Shown in pieces: positions 22,251 to 34,049 of a stretch of 64,000 nucleotides of DNA. The position numbers and the translations under genes were made by a program. The stretch spans positions 36,536,251 to 36,600,250 of the forward strand of contig OY855903.1 in the NCBI GenBank assembly GCA_963693305.1, written 5' to 3'. This stretch comes from Meandrina meandrites (Eukaryota; Cnidaria; Anthozoa; Scleractinia; Meandrinidae). Positions within the stretch are counted from its first letter, which is position 1, and the number at the start of each line of letters is the position of its first letter. The notes under the pieces are model-generated. The model was not told where the DNA came from. It ran no database searches and was given only the letters and a program-made list of their open reading frames with translations.

Positions 22251-23200
22251 TAGTATATACCACACAGGTTGAATAAGTAACGGATCAAAACATCACTTTT
22301 GGTGAACAAAGCGACATGCAGAGGCAGGTAGCGCTAGTAGTAGTGGTCGTGGTAAGGTAAGGTAAGGTCAACTTTATTTAGGCAGGGTAGCCCAATCAGC
22401 ACTTGGCTGGTATCAAAAGGGGCCCTGCGTAGATTAAGACTACATTCAATTTCTATATATGGTATTTCTATATATGGTAGCAGTAGTAGTAGCCTGGAGT
22501 ACATGTTTTAACTGCTTTTAAAATTTTACAGATGCAGACCCTGACCATATTATTGATCCACTTCCTGCTCACTGTCCACAGGCCATCCCTCTGAGGTGGA
22601 GAGGAAATACCAGGGGATGAATCGATGCGACAAAAATGTTTAGAAGTTTGTTTAAAGCTGTAAAAGCCGTAAGAATGGAAAGGGAAAAGGGAAACTATTA
22701 AAAAAGAAAATGTATTCGGGGGTGGTACTCCCATATATGTGCTATATAGGTATGTGCCATGGGATAGGGAATGGTTTCAAGTTTCACGGTCCTTGAATAG
22801 GGTATCACTTTTTTTTGGCACTGTGTTCACGGTGTCATCATTAGATAGGGTATTAAAATACTATCAGCTAAAAATTCAACATGTTTATCCCCAGCTAAAT
22901 GAAACAAACGCTTTTAGTACCAGTGGCATTGGCAGTCGCAGTGGCAGTGTCAGTTGCAATGGTAGTGGTAGTAGTAACCTGAATTTACTACTTTAAAAAT
23001 TTTACAGATGGAGTTGACCCTCCTGCTCCTCCTAGACATCCTCGCCAGCCAGTTCATGATCCAGAAAGAAAGCCTAGAAGGGGAGGAGTCAACAGTAAGT
23101 GTGTATCAAATTCTCAATTACTACGTAGTACTTTGCAGTGTGTTATATTGCTTTCCCCATTTATGGAAAATGAGATGTGGGCACTGATAACAGGAGGAGC
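22251..23200. other. No gene seen
   Basis: Contains triplicated AAGGT (22,352-22,370) leading into TCAACTTTATTTA, which resembles the 3' tail of a retroposon, and AGTAGT/GGCAGT-type simple repeats near 22,480 and 22,920-22,980. Confidence 0.4.
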
Positions 23201-23206
23201 TGCGGT

Positions 23207-23218
23207 TGCGCATGCGCA
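23207..23218. promoter_or_regulatory. NRF1-type palindrome TGCGCATGCGCA
   Basis: A perfect 12-bp palindrome matching the NRF1 core (GCGCATGCGC), a common element of CpG-type metazoan promoters. It lies about 220 bp upstream of the putative first exon at 23,431. Confidence 0.45.
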
Positions 23219-23430
23219 GTTGCGACCACTTTTCGCACGAGATAAGTGAATGTTTACCTTTTTATGGCCGTAGTTTTACTTCTTGATACCAGCTTCTGAG
23301 CTATATCACTTTGTATAGAGGACGCTACATTAGACTTTATCAAACCTATGGCTAGTAGACGTATTGTTTTGAGGTTTAACGATGGGAAACTGCTTTGAAG
23401 TGCTCTGAGGAGAAAAGGGTTTTGGTCAAT

Positions 23431-23517
23431 ATGGCGGCCGCTGCCATCAAGGAGGCAGTTGTTTCCTACCACGCTATAAAGCCTAAGGGGCATGCTTTCG
23501 CTTACACGCGCCAAAAG
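23431..23517 (+). CDS. Putative first coding exon of an unidentified gene
   Basis: CAATATGGCGGCCGCTGCC gives a start in a YY1-like ATGGCGGC context. The 29 codons read MAAAAIKEAVVSYHAIKPKG and HAFAYTRQK and end precisely at AAAAG/GTGAGT, a strong splice donor, in phase 0. With the NRF1 palindrome upstream, this looks like the 5' end of a housekeeping-type gene. No matching downstream exon was identified, so the gene may be truncated or its later exons may lie in regions I could not read. Confidence 0.35.
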
Positions 23518-24245
23518 GTGAGTAACTATGCTTTGAATATTGTATCATTGGTCGAACTATGCACATCAATTACACGAACTCGTGAATAATGTTGTCTTTG
23601 AAAACCCTCCATCGCCGTAAACCTCGGAATAGGGAAACACTTCTGCCTGTCTAACTCAAAATCTACACGCATATCCAACGAAAAATGGGCAGGAATTTTT
23701 CAAGAAAAGAATGTTTGTATCGGATATTGTCCAAGGGAAATAAGTAAAATTCGGGATCATGTTAAAATGCTTTAGATCTCTCCATGCCCTTTTACTCCAA
23801 GGCAAGTTCACTGATCTTGCAATCCGTCTCACCTGCCTTGGACTTGCTGTACAATGGTTGATTTTAATGTTCATTCTGTGTACTTGGTATAAACATTTCA
23901 AGTAAACAACAATCGCTGGCATCGAGTGATATTTAAAGATCAGGCTTAGACAAGCTAATTGTGACATATTTATTGACATTCCTGATGATAATTTTCCTTC
24001 ATTATGCAACATTCACACATATATCCAATAAGATTCCTTGGAAGACTTTGAGTGCTATATGTATTATTTATATTTTTGCTGCTTTGATCACTGACAAAAA
24101 TCGAGATTATTGTCAAAATTGGAGCAATACCCTGTTTTCAGGGTGAAATGTATAAACATATTTCCCCCACTTCACATTTGATGCATTTGCATACAAAATC
24201 TTGGCTACTCTGTTTGATTATTTTGAAATCTAAATTTGATGTAAT

Positions 24246-25470
24246 CTAAATTTGATGGCACAAGAACATGGTCCATATTCTAACAATGGCATTGAAATAT
24301 TCAGAGAAGTTATTGAGCTTGAAGGTTACTCTGTAAATAGATAGAACCAGAGGCAAGTAATTATCCAAAAGATTTAGGAGGGTTTGATACTCTATATCCT
24401 TAAAGGCAATAAATTTTTCTCTAACAGACTCTCTGATATAGAGCCATCCACCATAGACTACCTCCAAAATTAGGCTTATACGCCAAGGCTTGGGGTTGTT
24501 AGCAAGTTTGCTCTTTGGAAATAGTTTAGTGTAGATGATTTCAAAAAAGTCTCTAAATTCGTTGAATAGTGTTTCCTGGCCATTGAGTGAAATGTGGAGA
24601 GGTCCAATGCATGGCATTAAAGAAAGAATAGCAGGTTGATCAGAGATGACAGTTCCATTCTCTTTTTCAGGTCCAGAGTGATAGGACAGAGTGTAGCTGT
24701 GGTCTGAGTGAGCTGTTGCAGAAGAGGACTGTGGCTGAGATTGTGATGCAGAGGATGCTTCAGCATGTTTGTAGTATTTTTGAAGGGTTTCATAGATGAT
24801 TTGTTTGGAGTAGAATTGTGCAGGCCAGTCACCAGGTTGAAGAAGAAGGAAGTGCTTTAGATACAGATATTCTAAAAGATTTGTACTGAGCACAATGTCA
24901 AATGCAGCATCAAAGTCATCCTTGCTCTTAAGAGTTAACTCTACAAAATCCACCAAGTGGACATCCTGCATTTGACGCATGGTTCTGACGGAGTCATGTT
25001 GGCAGTATTGATGTGATGACAATCTCTGGGTTGAAAAAGTAGTTCCGGATCCAACTAGGCATTATAGAAGAGTAAGATTGAGAAAGTTTGTACATTGCTG
25101 CAGGGCCAGAGACAGAGTTTACTACAGATGGAATATCCAAAGCTTTGAGAGAGTGGTAGTTAGTTGCAGGACAGGCCGGTATGGCAAGGATGTTCCTAAA
25201 TAACGTAACAAGAATGGTACACATAGATTTGGGATTACAAGATTGAATAGTAGTGGGCCTTCTAATATTGTGGATAGCGGTGTAATCATCAATAATGAGT
25301 ACAATTTGGTATTTCTTAGCAATCGCTTCTGTGACAAGATCATTCAGTCTCTTTGCAGTTCCTTGAGCTACTTCATTGTAGATTCTGTTGGCCGTATGCC
25401 TGCAGCATGTGGATCCCAAAACATGTTGTAGTTCAAGCCCTTCTCAGAGCTCATTTTAGCCCTCGCCTGC
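24246..25470 (-). pseudogene. DUF6589-like transposon-associated protein
   Basis: Two overlapping minus-strand frames form one protein. 25,470-24,994 gives LGSTCCRHTANRIYNEVAQG, then IVLIIDDYTAIHNIRRPTT and SMCTILVTLF. 25,022-24,246 gives MQDVHLVDFVELTLKSKDDF, then LSLMPCIGPLHISLNGQETL, KPWRISLILEVVYGGWLYIR, LLNLLDNYLPLVLSIYRVTF and a C-terminal FSEYFNAIVRIWTMF. The block G-P-L-H-x-S-L-N-x-x-E followed by P-W-R-x-x-L-x-L-E and L-L-N-L-L-D-N-Y is the signature I associate with DUF6589. The frames meet with a single shift around 25,000-25,020, and a TGA lies at about 25,450. Enzymatic role unknown; a multicopy gene in cnidarians. Confidence 0.5.
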
Positions 25471-25479
25471 GGGTTAGGG

Positions 25480-26001
25480 TTAGGGTTAGAAAAAAATAAG
25501 CCTGAGTCGGGCCAAAAACATATTTACGCCTGCAAACATCAACTCTATTGTTATATTAACACTGTCGATCCAAGCAGTATGTATGACATGTCTCACATAT
25601 GAACCTAGTAAATGGACTTGCTCACCATGCTGTTTTGTCATAGCTTGGATATGACATACCATAAGGGTTCGCATTGCATTGTAGGGCGATTTTAGCGAGT
25701 GCCTGTTTTGAGAAGTTTATGTCTATGTTTTGGATCAAATCATCTTCGAAAATGATTTTAGCGCTTGCCCAGTGGACTGAAAATTACGCAGGTGATATAT
25801 TTATAACAAATTAAACTTCATATAAAAGAAAATCTCGATGAGCAGTCAATTTTTTTGTATCGGTAAGTTGATAATGTATTAGGATGAAATACAATGTTTA
25901 TCTGGTCTTTAATATTGCTTTCTGTGTCTTTAATTATGTTTTAAAATTTATTGTAATGTTAAGGTTGAAACAGGTTGCTAATAACTATCCTAGCATGTAG
26001 T
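25480..26001. other. Downstream region of the 26-34 kb gene
   Basis: No CDS seen. Holds the polyadenylation signal at 25,947-25,952 and, at 25,474-25,492, three copies of GGGTTA-type repeat next to the DUF6589-like fragment. Confidence 0.5.
25947..25952 (-). terminator. Polyadenylation signal AATAAA
   Basis: On the minus strand AATAAA lies 50 bases after the TAG stop (26,004-26,002) of the five-exon gene, at a normal distance for a terminal exon. Confidence 0.6.
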
Positions 26002-29000
26002 CTATGTAATAAACCAGATACTATCAAACCAACCTTCTGTTTCTTTGGTTCCACCAGTAAGATTTGGTCGTTTTTTATTTCTTTCACAGGCCTCATCAGT
26101 CATACTGACAAGTACTTGGGGATGGTGCGCTGGAAGACTCCTCTCCTTGAGGAGTTTTTTATCTTCTTCAACATCATCATCTGCACAATCTTCTACTTTA
26201 ACCAACATATCTTAAAAGACAATGAACAACAACCTTAGTTCTACAATAATAATTTAAAGTAAAATAATGCAGTCAATGTGAAAACAGCTTGCGTAAAGCT
26301 TGCTCAAACCTGGTGAAAAAAAAATTGAATTCACAGTTTTTTTTATCAACTTTATTCAAACAGCTTTGAATTCCATTCAAGTCTGAACTTTTAACTGCTT
26401 CAGTTTAAAGTTCACTCATTTTCACCTCCAGGCAGGCTTGCATAAAAACAAGTATTTCGTTTTGTTTATCGTTGCACCATTTTAACATACTAGGTCACCA
26501 GAATGCACAAAATATGACGTTATTACACTGTAGAACAGGGCAAAATATGGACACAAGGTGGGGCAACAAAATGTCCAGAATAATAAATCAATGGTGGAAT
26601 AATAAATCCCTTATTCAATGGTTTAACATATATTATGTGTGGACATTTATAGTCCATGAGCCAGTAGGGTGGTCGGTATCATCTGGGGGGATTAATCTAA
26701 ATGGTAATTTTTAGAAAGGTGGAGTAGTAACTAGTCAGAAAATACCTGATAGCAATTGATCGGTGGTAGTTTGTGGACTTGGGCGCCTTTGAAAGTTTTC
26801 TCTTAGCATGGAAACGAGGCTAAGGAAGAATTGTTGCAATAGCGCCCAGTTAACAACACGAAAATTCCTAAAAGCTTCACATCATCGTATATCCTATTCT
26901 AGAAGCTTAATTTTACCTTATTTGTTTCTTTCAAAAGTCACGTGCTATGTCACATGCGCATTAAAAGGTAAGGATAAAATTGAGGACGGCAGTATGGGGC
27001 CCAGTTCTCGGCCACTTTATGTTCAAAAAAGTATTTTTACCCAAAGATAGACTGGTTCCTGTACTTTCGTTATCTTCCGTCTTGCCCTCGCACTAACTGT
27101 AGGACGTTAACACGTTGGGCTGAGGCGAAGCAACGTGAATTTGTTTTTCCGAAAACTTGTTTCAACTCCTTTAACCTTTTCATTGGACTCAGGCGCATAA
27201 CGCATGTTACAAACTTTCTTTTCTAAAATAAGCCCCTTAAACACAATTTGTGATCGTTATAACAAAAATAAGTTTTAAAAGTAATTTAATATACTGAAAA
27301 GGTATTTAAATCTTCTTTAATATATAGATTTGCGCACACTCTTTTTGTGGAAGAGAACTGGGTCCACTGGCCAAAAACGGGGATCGCAAACGAAGCTACC
27401 ATCTTCGCTCTTAGCTACCAGCTTCGTTATTGCTCGGATAGAAAAAAAAGTGTTGTTTATACATATGAACTGAATACTGAAGCTAGTTGTGGGCGCAGTT
27501 TCAAGTTCATACGGTTCTTCTGAGGTACCTGCTATTTATATTCCGCATAACTATCCAATTACTCCAATCGCTTCCGCAAAGCTGTCGACTTCGTCCTTTA
27601 CATTAAATGGCTGGTTTTCACAGTTGGGCAGTCTACTCATTTCTTTGCACCTCATGCCGTTAGCTAAGCGAACGCATAGAGCAGATCATTAATTTTTTAC
27701 TGTCGACACATGACAGAGGTCCAACGGGCCTCCATATTGTAGTCGGATGGTCGGATCTCCCTTTTTAAAACACAGTAGTTGCTATTTCAGATTACTGACT
27801 GTTGTTGTGGTGATTTTAAAGTGTATATGACACGAAAAATATTTTCTGCTTATTTGAAAGGCCTTTCGAAATACAGAAGAATGGCGTTTTTCTTTTCGCA
27901 ATATCTCTTTTCGTTTCAGAGACATTGTCATTTTTGTATTATGCAAATTAGATCAGTGATGACGTCACAAGATTTGCAACTGAAAAATGGTAAAATACTG
28001 AATAAAAAATATCTCTGGAAATATTGAAGCAGTGTCCTTGAAACTTGGCAACACCAATGTGCACCACAAAAGCAACAAAATGACACCCTTAGTATTGTTG
28101 CCATAGCAACCCTTTCAGCTCCAGTCTCTCTCTGTCGAAAAACCAAATATCCCCATTTGTAGCCTCTTAATTGAGACAAAGGGTCCTGCTTGGAACAGAC
28201 ATAGTTCCCATATTGTTGTAATTCCCATTATTGGATTGACTGTGCTAGATGGTTCTTGGTTAAGACAAAAACTGGGAATTTCAGTTTTTATTGAGACAGC
28301 ATCAGCGGCAAAACTGTTGTCATGGCAACAGCCCAAAGGATGTCATTTTGTTTCTCTTGTGATGCACATTTGTGGCGCCAAGTTCCAAGACCACTGCTTT
28401 AATGGTTTTAGAGATATTGTTTATTCAGTATTTTACCATTTTTAGTTGCAAATCTTATGACGTCATCACTTATCTGATTTGCATAATACAAAAATGACAA
28501 TATCTTGGAAACGAAAAAAGATATTTCGAAAAGAAAAACGCCATTCTTCTGTATTTTGAAAGGCCTTTCAAATAAGCAGAAAATATTTTTCGTGTCATAT
28601 ACACTTTAAGAGCCCAGAAATAGCGCGTCAAAGCCTTTAACCCTTTCATGAACTCTAGTGAGAGTTCCCACACTCTTCTTCACTTGTCGCTGAACCTTTA
28701 CTATCCTGGGGAAGGCACAAACAATTTATGCGCGCATTTTAACACAGCCTTGCAGGCATCCCAGCTGAAAACGTTAGCAAGCCTGACTGTTGAGTCCAAC
28801 GACCCTTCTGTGGTTTCTGGTACGTTCCACATTTAACGAACAACGATGTCGCAATATAATCGACAAATGCAACTGAGATATAGTGAGGACATCCCTGTCT
28901 TCAGATCGTGAAGGTGCTATGCCCGTATTTACCTATGTGAAATGCATGCAGAAATAAAGGACTATCTGCCACTTTCTTACATTGAAGTCAATTACCTCAT

Positions 29001-32000
29001 TACTGGCTCTTTGTCGTCTAGCTTCTGCCTTTCCATCTTCCATTCACCCGGACAATAAAACTGATGACACGTTCTGTATTGCTGTCGTTTGTTAGGAAAC
29101 TTTGTTCATGTCTGACCAACGGTCTGAGTTTTGGTGATGCCACGCAACTGATACCGTTTACCGGTGGCTCTGCTTGTAGATGTCTCTTCTCATTCTTTAT
29201 TGTCATCCTTTAATAATATAATAATTAATATTTATATAGCGCTTATACATTGCTGTTCTAAGCGCTTTACAATAATAAAAATCCATTCCTTGGTACGTGT
29301 CAAATACTATATATGTATCTTGCCCTGTGCATCTTCCCTCAACATTTTATTTACGACTTAAACACCTCCAAAAGACACGAGCTCACTCCGTCAATTCCGA
29401 AGCAGAGCTACTGGGAACTCGTTCAGCTGCCATTTGCACATTTATTCCCAAGCAAAGTTGCAAAAGTAGCCATGTTAGTCTTGCGAAGAAAACCAAAAGG
29501 GATAAACAAGGTATAACGACAGTGGCTCTCAGTGGAAGCAAGAAAATATTCCCCATCTAAGATTCTATCCTTGTGCCATTGGTTCCTTAGATAATTCAAC
29601 CAAGAAGAGACCAATTAGGCTTGAGTATAACTGTTGTTTCACAAGAAGCGACCTGTTTCTTCTGAATCAGTCAAGTGAAGTGTCTAATTGGTTTTCAAGA
29701 GATCATGGAATTTCTTAACTTGTGGGACTTTACTTCTCCATGCCTTCCTCTTTGAATGCGTTGTAGTATTTCTCACCAGTATCATATGCTCTTATCAGGC
29801 TTTTGTGTGAAGCTCTTTGAGATCCTAACGAGATCTTGGTTTTCAGAGAAGGAATTGAAACAGATTTTTGGTCAGCTCAACTGCCATCGCAGAAATGGTT
29901 ATTGATAATTTTGATACGAGATCGCTGGAGGTCTGTTTGTTACAATTCGTGTTCTGCTTGACTGTACCCCGTCTCTCACCTGCGCATAGTAAAGAGCAAG
30001 GTTCTTAGCGTTGTTATTCTTGCTGTGCACGCCTGGAATCATCGATCGTATGACACGAAGTGATAGTTTTATGTTGCCCTCTTAAAACTCAAGTAAAAGA
30101 GCGAGGGTCACGCCCTTAGCTATATCCACAATTCACACCCAAAAGATGGCAATCTCCACCATAACGCCACAGCTTCTCAGTGAGCTCTATCATGTCTTCA
30201 TGACCTCTCTCATAATACAGGTAGAAACACATACCATGTCACTGCAAGGCTTTGGGCATTTTATGGTATTTATATGGTCTATAAGCATGAAAACCATGGA
30301 AAAATGTGGCGGATTTGCTTTATACAACTACGCTGAAAATGTACCAGCGAATGAGAAGGAAAATCAACTCGAAGTCCCACGCGCGTGAGTTCCTCAGACT
30401 GATCGGAAGTGTTCCAGTTTACATTTCTACTCTAAACTTGCATTGGTTACAAATTAGAATTAACACTCGAATTAGAAATAAGACTAATTAGTAGTAATTT
30501 TTACGTCTAACGCTAGGTAATAACTACAAACATCCACGAACAGAAGTCACTTCACTAAAAAAACACCTTCAATTATATATGGTGGGAATAATTGGAAGGG
30601 AAGCCCGAAATACAGTGCAAGGATATCAAGAATATCAATATTGATAAATAATAAAAAATATATCAACACAAAGAAAACGTAATTATGTGTATGATATACA
30701 ATGCAGACGCTATTTTGGTGTACATCCCAAACAAAAACGCAAATGCGAGGCGGTCACGTGACTTGCCACGTGATTTATATTACACGTTTTGGAACAAGCA
30801 ATTGACCCGAGAGCCATACACTAAATAACCTATGTTTCTGCGCAGTTTAATTTGAACAGTTTGGTCTCCAATAGAGTAAGCCAATTTTAATAAGATCATA
30901 TAGACGAGGGGGGGGGGGGGGGGCAGAAAAACGTTCACAATTTACAGAAACTACCTCAGATCGGTTGCTATCAGGCATTTTCTAACTCTATATTAATAGT
31001 ACTTCTCAAAAAACACAAAGAACTTAAATCCCCCCGGATGATACCGATCACCCAATTTTTGGGGTCTGGCTCATGGACTATTAGCTCATTGATCATATTT
31101 TTCCCTTATGGGATTAGGAAAACACACGAAACTTACAAAATATCTGCAGGTATTACCAGTATAATTTATGTCAAAGCATTGAATAAGATGTATTTATGAT
31201 ACCTTGGAAATAGGTACATGTAGGACTGTGTTCTTGTTTTTGCATGGGATCCACAGGTGCTTGGAATAAACAATTGACATCTTCCAGTGGATCTTTGCTT
31301 TCAAAAACCTATTTAGAAAAAAAGTACTTATGTTGCTAAGATTAATAACCAGCATTAGTATATACCACACAAGTGAGTAGTGCTCATGTTTCCACAGATG
31401 TAGTTAACACATACTCAATACTTTGCATCTTCTCCTTTCTCAAGTAATTACTACCTTCATATAAATGTCCATTTTGCTTTCAGTGATTCATAATTAATGT
31501 AAGAATTGTTACTGACCTTTGTTTTTTTCCCGTAAAAGAGTGGCTCTTTCTTTAGAAGGTTGTATGAAGCAATTAACATTCCTTGGACATTGGTGTGCAG
31601 GTTTTTTCCTTTTCTTCTTAGTTTAGTTATTTGCTTCCATTTTTTAAGTTGAGCATTTTTTGCCTGGTAAAGGTGAAAACATTTTGTTAATTTTAGTTAA
31701 CAAGTAGATATTCATACTGTTTTAACCACTTATAGGCTTATGTTGAATGGAATAAATAATAAAGATTTAACAATGTTTTTAATAACCAAAGTACTTTCAT
31801 TTGGAGAAAGCAACTCATTTGGGAACCTGGCCCCAGTTGTTCTAAGGGTGGATAGCACTTTCCAACTGATTATTCGCTATCAAGTGGATACGTGCTGAGA
31901 AAACAAACTACACCATCCACTGGATGGTGATTATCAGGTGCATGGAGTTATCCACCCTTCAAACAACTGGGGCCTGAATTATAACAAGGGCAGGGGGTAA

Positions 32001-34043
32001 TGGCCATTATTCAACTGAATGCATAATGGTGTAAATACAATTATGTAAAAGATACACTATGGTAGTTCAGACCTTCACCCCTGATTTATACATGTGACAT
32101 CTCAATTTCGGTTGAGCCCATTTCCTTGTATTTCTTATTTTGTCAAAAGGCCATATTTGTATTCTGAATAGTGGACTGGAATTCGTTTGCAATTTAGGCT
32201 AATGCAGGGAATCCTATCAAATGCAAATCACAGGAAAATCTTTGAAACAATGTCAACCTGCATTAGCCTCTGCTGCAAGCTAGTTCCTGTAGTCCAATAC
32301 CCGGAATACAAATAGGGTCTACTATTGCCATGGAAGGTCTACTATGCTTCTCCCTCACCAACCCAGGAGCCCTTGTATGTTAGGCCACCCATTATTTGAC
32401 CCAATTAACTTGTTGCTGGAATGAGGGTATTGTATTAACAAGTGCTGCAGTTGAAAACAGTGACTTGATAAATTGATGAGATAATGGTATTTTCATGTGG
32501 ACCCAAGGTGTTGTTTGTTACAAAAGAATCCTTAAAAACCCCTGTTTTTAGTATTGATCTTTGTTGAACGTTTTTTAGTTATGGATTCTTTCTTCTGCCT
32601 TACTCAAGAACAGAACTGACCCCCCCCCCCCTCCCACAGCACAGTGACTGGGTCAACTTATAAGTACAAATGCCCAATAATGGTAGACAAAGTTTACACC
32701 CATTAGGCCACAAAGTTTCACATGAAAATGAACACTACCCTGATAAGGTAAATGATAACTTAATGATGACTATGTTACCACTTCAAATAAAACCAGCAAA
32801 CATTTCTATAAAATAACAGATCTTATTTGTCAACCCGGTTGGGGGGGGGGGGGGGGGGGGTTCTTGACAGAATCTCGGGTAGGGAGGTGCAGCCCAGCTG
32901 CCCAAATCCTGAACCTGTTTAAGACAAGAATATCTGATTTCTGATACCCCATCAAGACAATTGTTGTTAGCATAATCAAATATGAGTTAAGCTTGGTGTG
33001 AATACCAAAGTCAACAGAAGTCAACACTTTAAGGAAGGACTTGCAAAAATTCAGCTTGTGGCAAAATTTGTATAAACAAACATATATGCTTATTCTGTTT
33101 AAGACATTGGCCCGTGTAAAGATATCCTGTTTAAGACAAAAAGGGGTGAAATAGATACCCGGTTCAAGACAAAAAATCCTGAAAACCATACCCTGTTGGG
33201 CTGCACATCCCCATTAAGCCCTTATACGGGAGTGCCCCCCCCCCCAGGTTTGTCAAGCTGTTGTTGTTGATTACGATTCTGCAAGCAAATGCCCATTGGT
33301 GTAGACCAAAACCTTGAAATAAATACTGTGTTGTAAGGTCAGCCCTAGAGTTCACATCACCAATTACTGTCTCGTTAAAATAACTAGCATGGTACAACTG
33401 TTTACTTTTAACTTCCAACCTGGACATCATTGACATTCGGAATGTGTGCATGTTTCAAATCTTTCACTAAAGAATCCAACTTTCGTTTGATGGATTTTTT
33501 CTTCTCCCACAAATCCACTTGCATGTTTGCCTGTATCAAGAAATATAGAGAATTGAATGTCTCTTGATGACAAGATATGTCTGTTGACATGTCGACAGCT
33601 TTTCTTATTCCAATGCCGTTGTCACGAGTCCTTTAAATAAGAAAATAGCTATTTTGGGATGAAATTGCTTTATACTGCAGCAAAAATATATCTTCTTGTT
33701 GGAGGCAAGGGACATGCGGACGCCCGAGGAAACAGGTTTTACTCTGACTGGTGTTTTTATGGTGAAATCTAGCCGAAACGGAGAGCGTATGTGATTTTTG
33801 CTCGTGTTAAATAAATCCAAAAATCTGCAGGTTCCTAAAGCTATTCGTTTCAAGGGCTACGACTTGAATTAGAAATAAATTTGATGATTTGTAAGTTCAA
33901 AAACTGTTAACAACAAGAGCCATGAGATCCTTGCTTTCGCATAAACAACATGAACATTTCCACTTAAAAGCGGTCAAAATTACGTACCAGTTTAGTGAAC
34001 GGATCTCCCTTGTTCTTCCAACTTCGCTGAACATTTCGTGCAT
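26002..34043 (-). CDS. Five-exon host gene, 242-aa coiled-coil protein, unidentified
   Basis: Exons (minus strand): 34,043-33,988; 33,630-33,420; 31,663-31,517; 31,308-31,203; 26,210-26,002. Each intron starts GT and ends AG (for example donor CTG/GTACGT, acceptors TTTACCAG and CTTTTAAG). The phases 2, 0, 0, 1 agree at every junction, and the total is 729 nt with one stop. The protein is basic and helical in the middle: HQETFNSLYFLIQANMQVDL, WEKKKSIKRKLDSLVKDLKH, then LKKWKQITKLRRKGKNLHT and LIASYNLLKKEPLFYGKKTK. An acidic segment (VKVEDCADDDVEEDKK) precedes the C-terminal WFDSIWFIT. I do not recognise the family; a chromatin or kinetochore-type coiled-coil protein is only a guess. An acceptor-like TTTATAG just before the ATG means an upstream exon is possible. 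Introns 2 and 4 contain MITEs. Confidence 0.65.
26640..26770 (+). repeat. Dispersed repeat, copy A
   Basis: A diverged inverted counterpart lies at about 30,926-31,085. Shared landmarks are TAGTCCATGAGCCAG, GATCGGTATCATC (here GGTCGGTATCATC), a run of Gs then GATT, and TGATAGCAA. Both lie in intron 4 of the host gene. Confidence 0.5.
27820..28605. mobile_element. TTAA-flanked 786-bp foldback element
   Basis: TTAA at 27,816-27,819 and 28,606-28,609. Ends: AGTGTATATGACACGAAAAA on the left and its exact reverse complement on the right. Pairing extends about 290 bases inward on each side (GAAAGGCCTTTC, GCCATTCTTCTGTATTT, TTTGCATAATACAAAAATGA on the right arm), leaving a roughly 200-base unpaired centre. 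It lies in intron 4 of the 26-34 kb gene. Confidence 0.9.
28664..28811 (+). CDS. Candidate exon, unidentified gene
   Basis: The segment sits between an acceptor-like CTCTAG and the donor TTTCTG/GTACGT. One frame is fully open: ESSHTLLHLSLNLYYPGEGT, NNLCAHFNTALQASQLKTLA, SLTVESNDPSVVS. It is on the opposite strand to, and inside the long last intron of, the 26-34 kb gene. No partner exon was found. Confidence 0.25.
29205..29280. repeat. Retroposon-tail-like repeat with AAGCGCT hairpin
   Basis: TTATATAGCGCTTATAC followed by GTTCTAAGCGCTTTACAA forms a short hairpin through AGCGCTT/AAGCGCT. This motif recurs at the 3' end of retroposons in many invertebrates. Only the tail is visible here. Confidence 0.45.
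30926..31085 (-). repeat. Dispersed repeat, copy B (inverted relative to 26.7 kb)
   Basis: Inverted, diverged match to 26,640-26,770; shares CTCATGGACTA, GATGATACCGATC and CAGGCATTTTCTAACTC-type landmarks. A G homopolymer (30,909-30,923) borders it. Confidence 0.5.
31829..31974. mobile_element. 146-bp MITE with GGCCCCAGTTGTT ends
   Basis: The ends GGCCCCAGTTGTT and AACAACTGGGGCC are inverted repeats, continuing inward as AAGGGTGGATA / TATCCACCCTT. It lies in intron 2 of the 26-34 kb gene, just upstream of exon 3. Target duplication is very short or absent. Confidence 0.75.
32150..32317. mobile_element. 168-bp foldback MITE
   Basis: CATATTTGTATTC near 32,152 pairs with GGAATACAAATAG near 32,303, with a second paired block TAATGCAGG / CCTGCATTA inside. 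In intron 2 of the 26-34 kb gene. Confidence 0.6.
32320..33410. other. Intron 2 remainder; homopolymers
   Basis: No exon seen. Contains a C run at about 32,620-32,632, a 20-base G run at about 32,842-32,861 and a C run at about 33,236-33,245. Confidence 0.5.
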
Positions 34044-34049
34044 TTTTCT

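Noticed and set aside
25474..25492. GGGTTA repeats suggesting telomeric sequence
   Set aside because: Only three units, internal, with genes on both sides; consistent with chance or a repeat edge.
32842..32861. Long G homopolymer as a possible regulatory G-quadruplex
   Set aside because: Pure homopolymers occur at several places here (7.7, 12.3, 30.9, 33.2 kb) and are most simply slippage tracts; length may also be unreliable.
33164..33451. 95-codon minus-strand open frame between exons 2 and 3 of the host gene
   Set aside because: It overlaps the end of exon 2 in another frame, includes a homopolymer, and no splice sites place it in the transcript.
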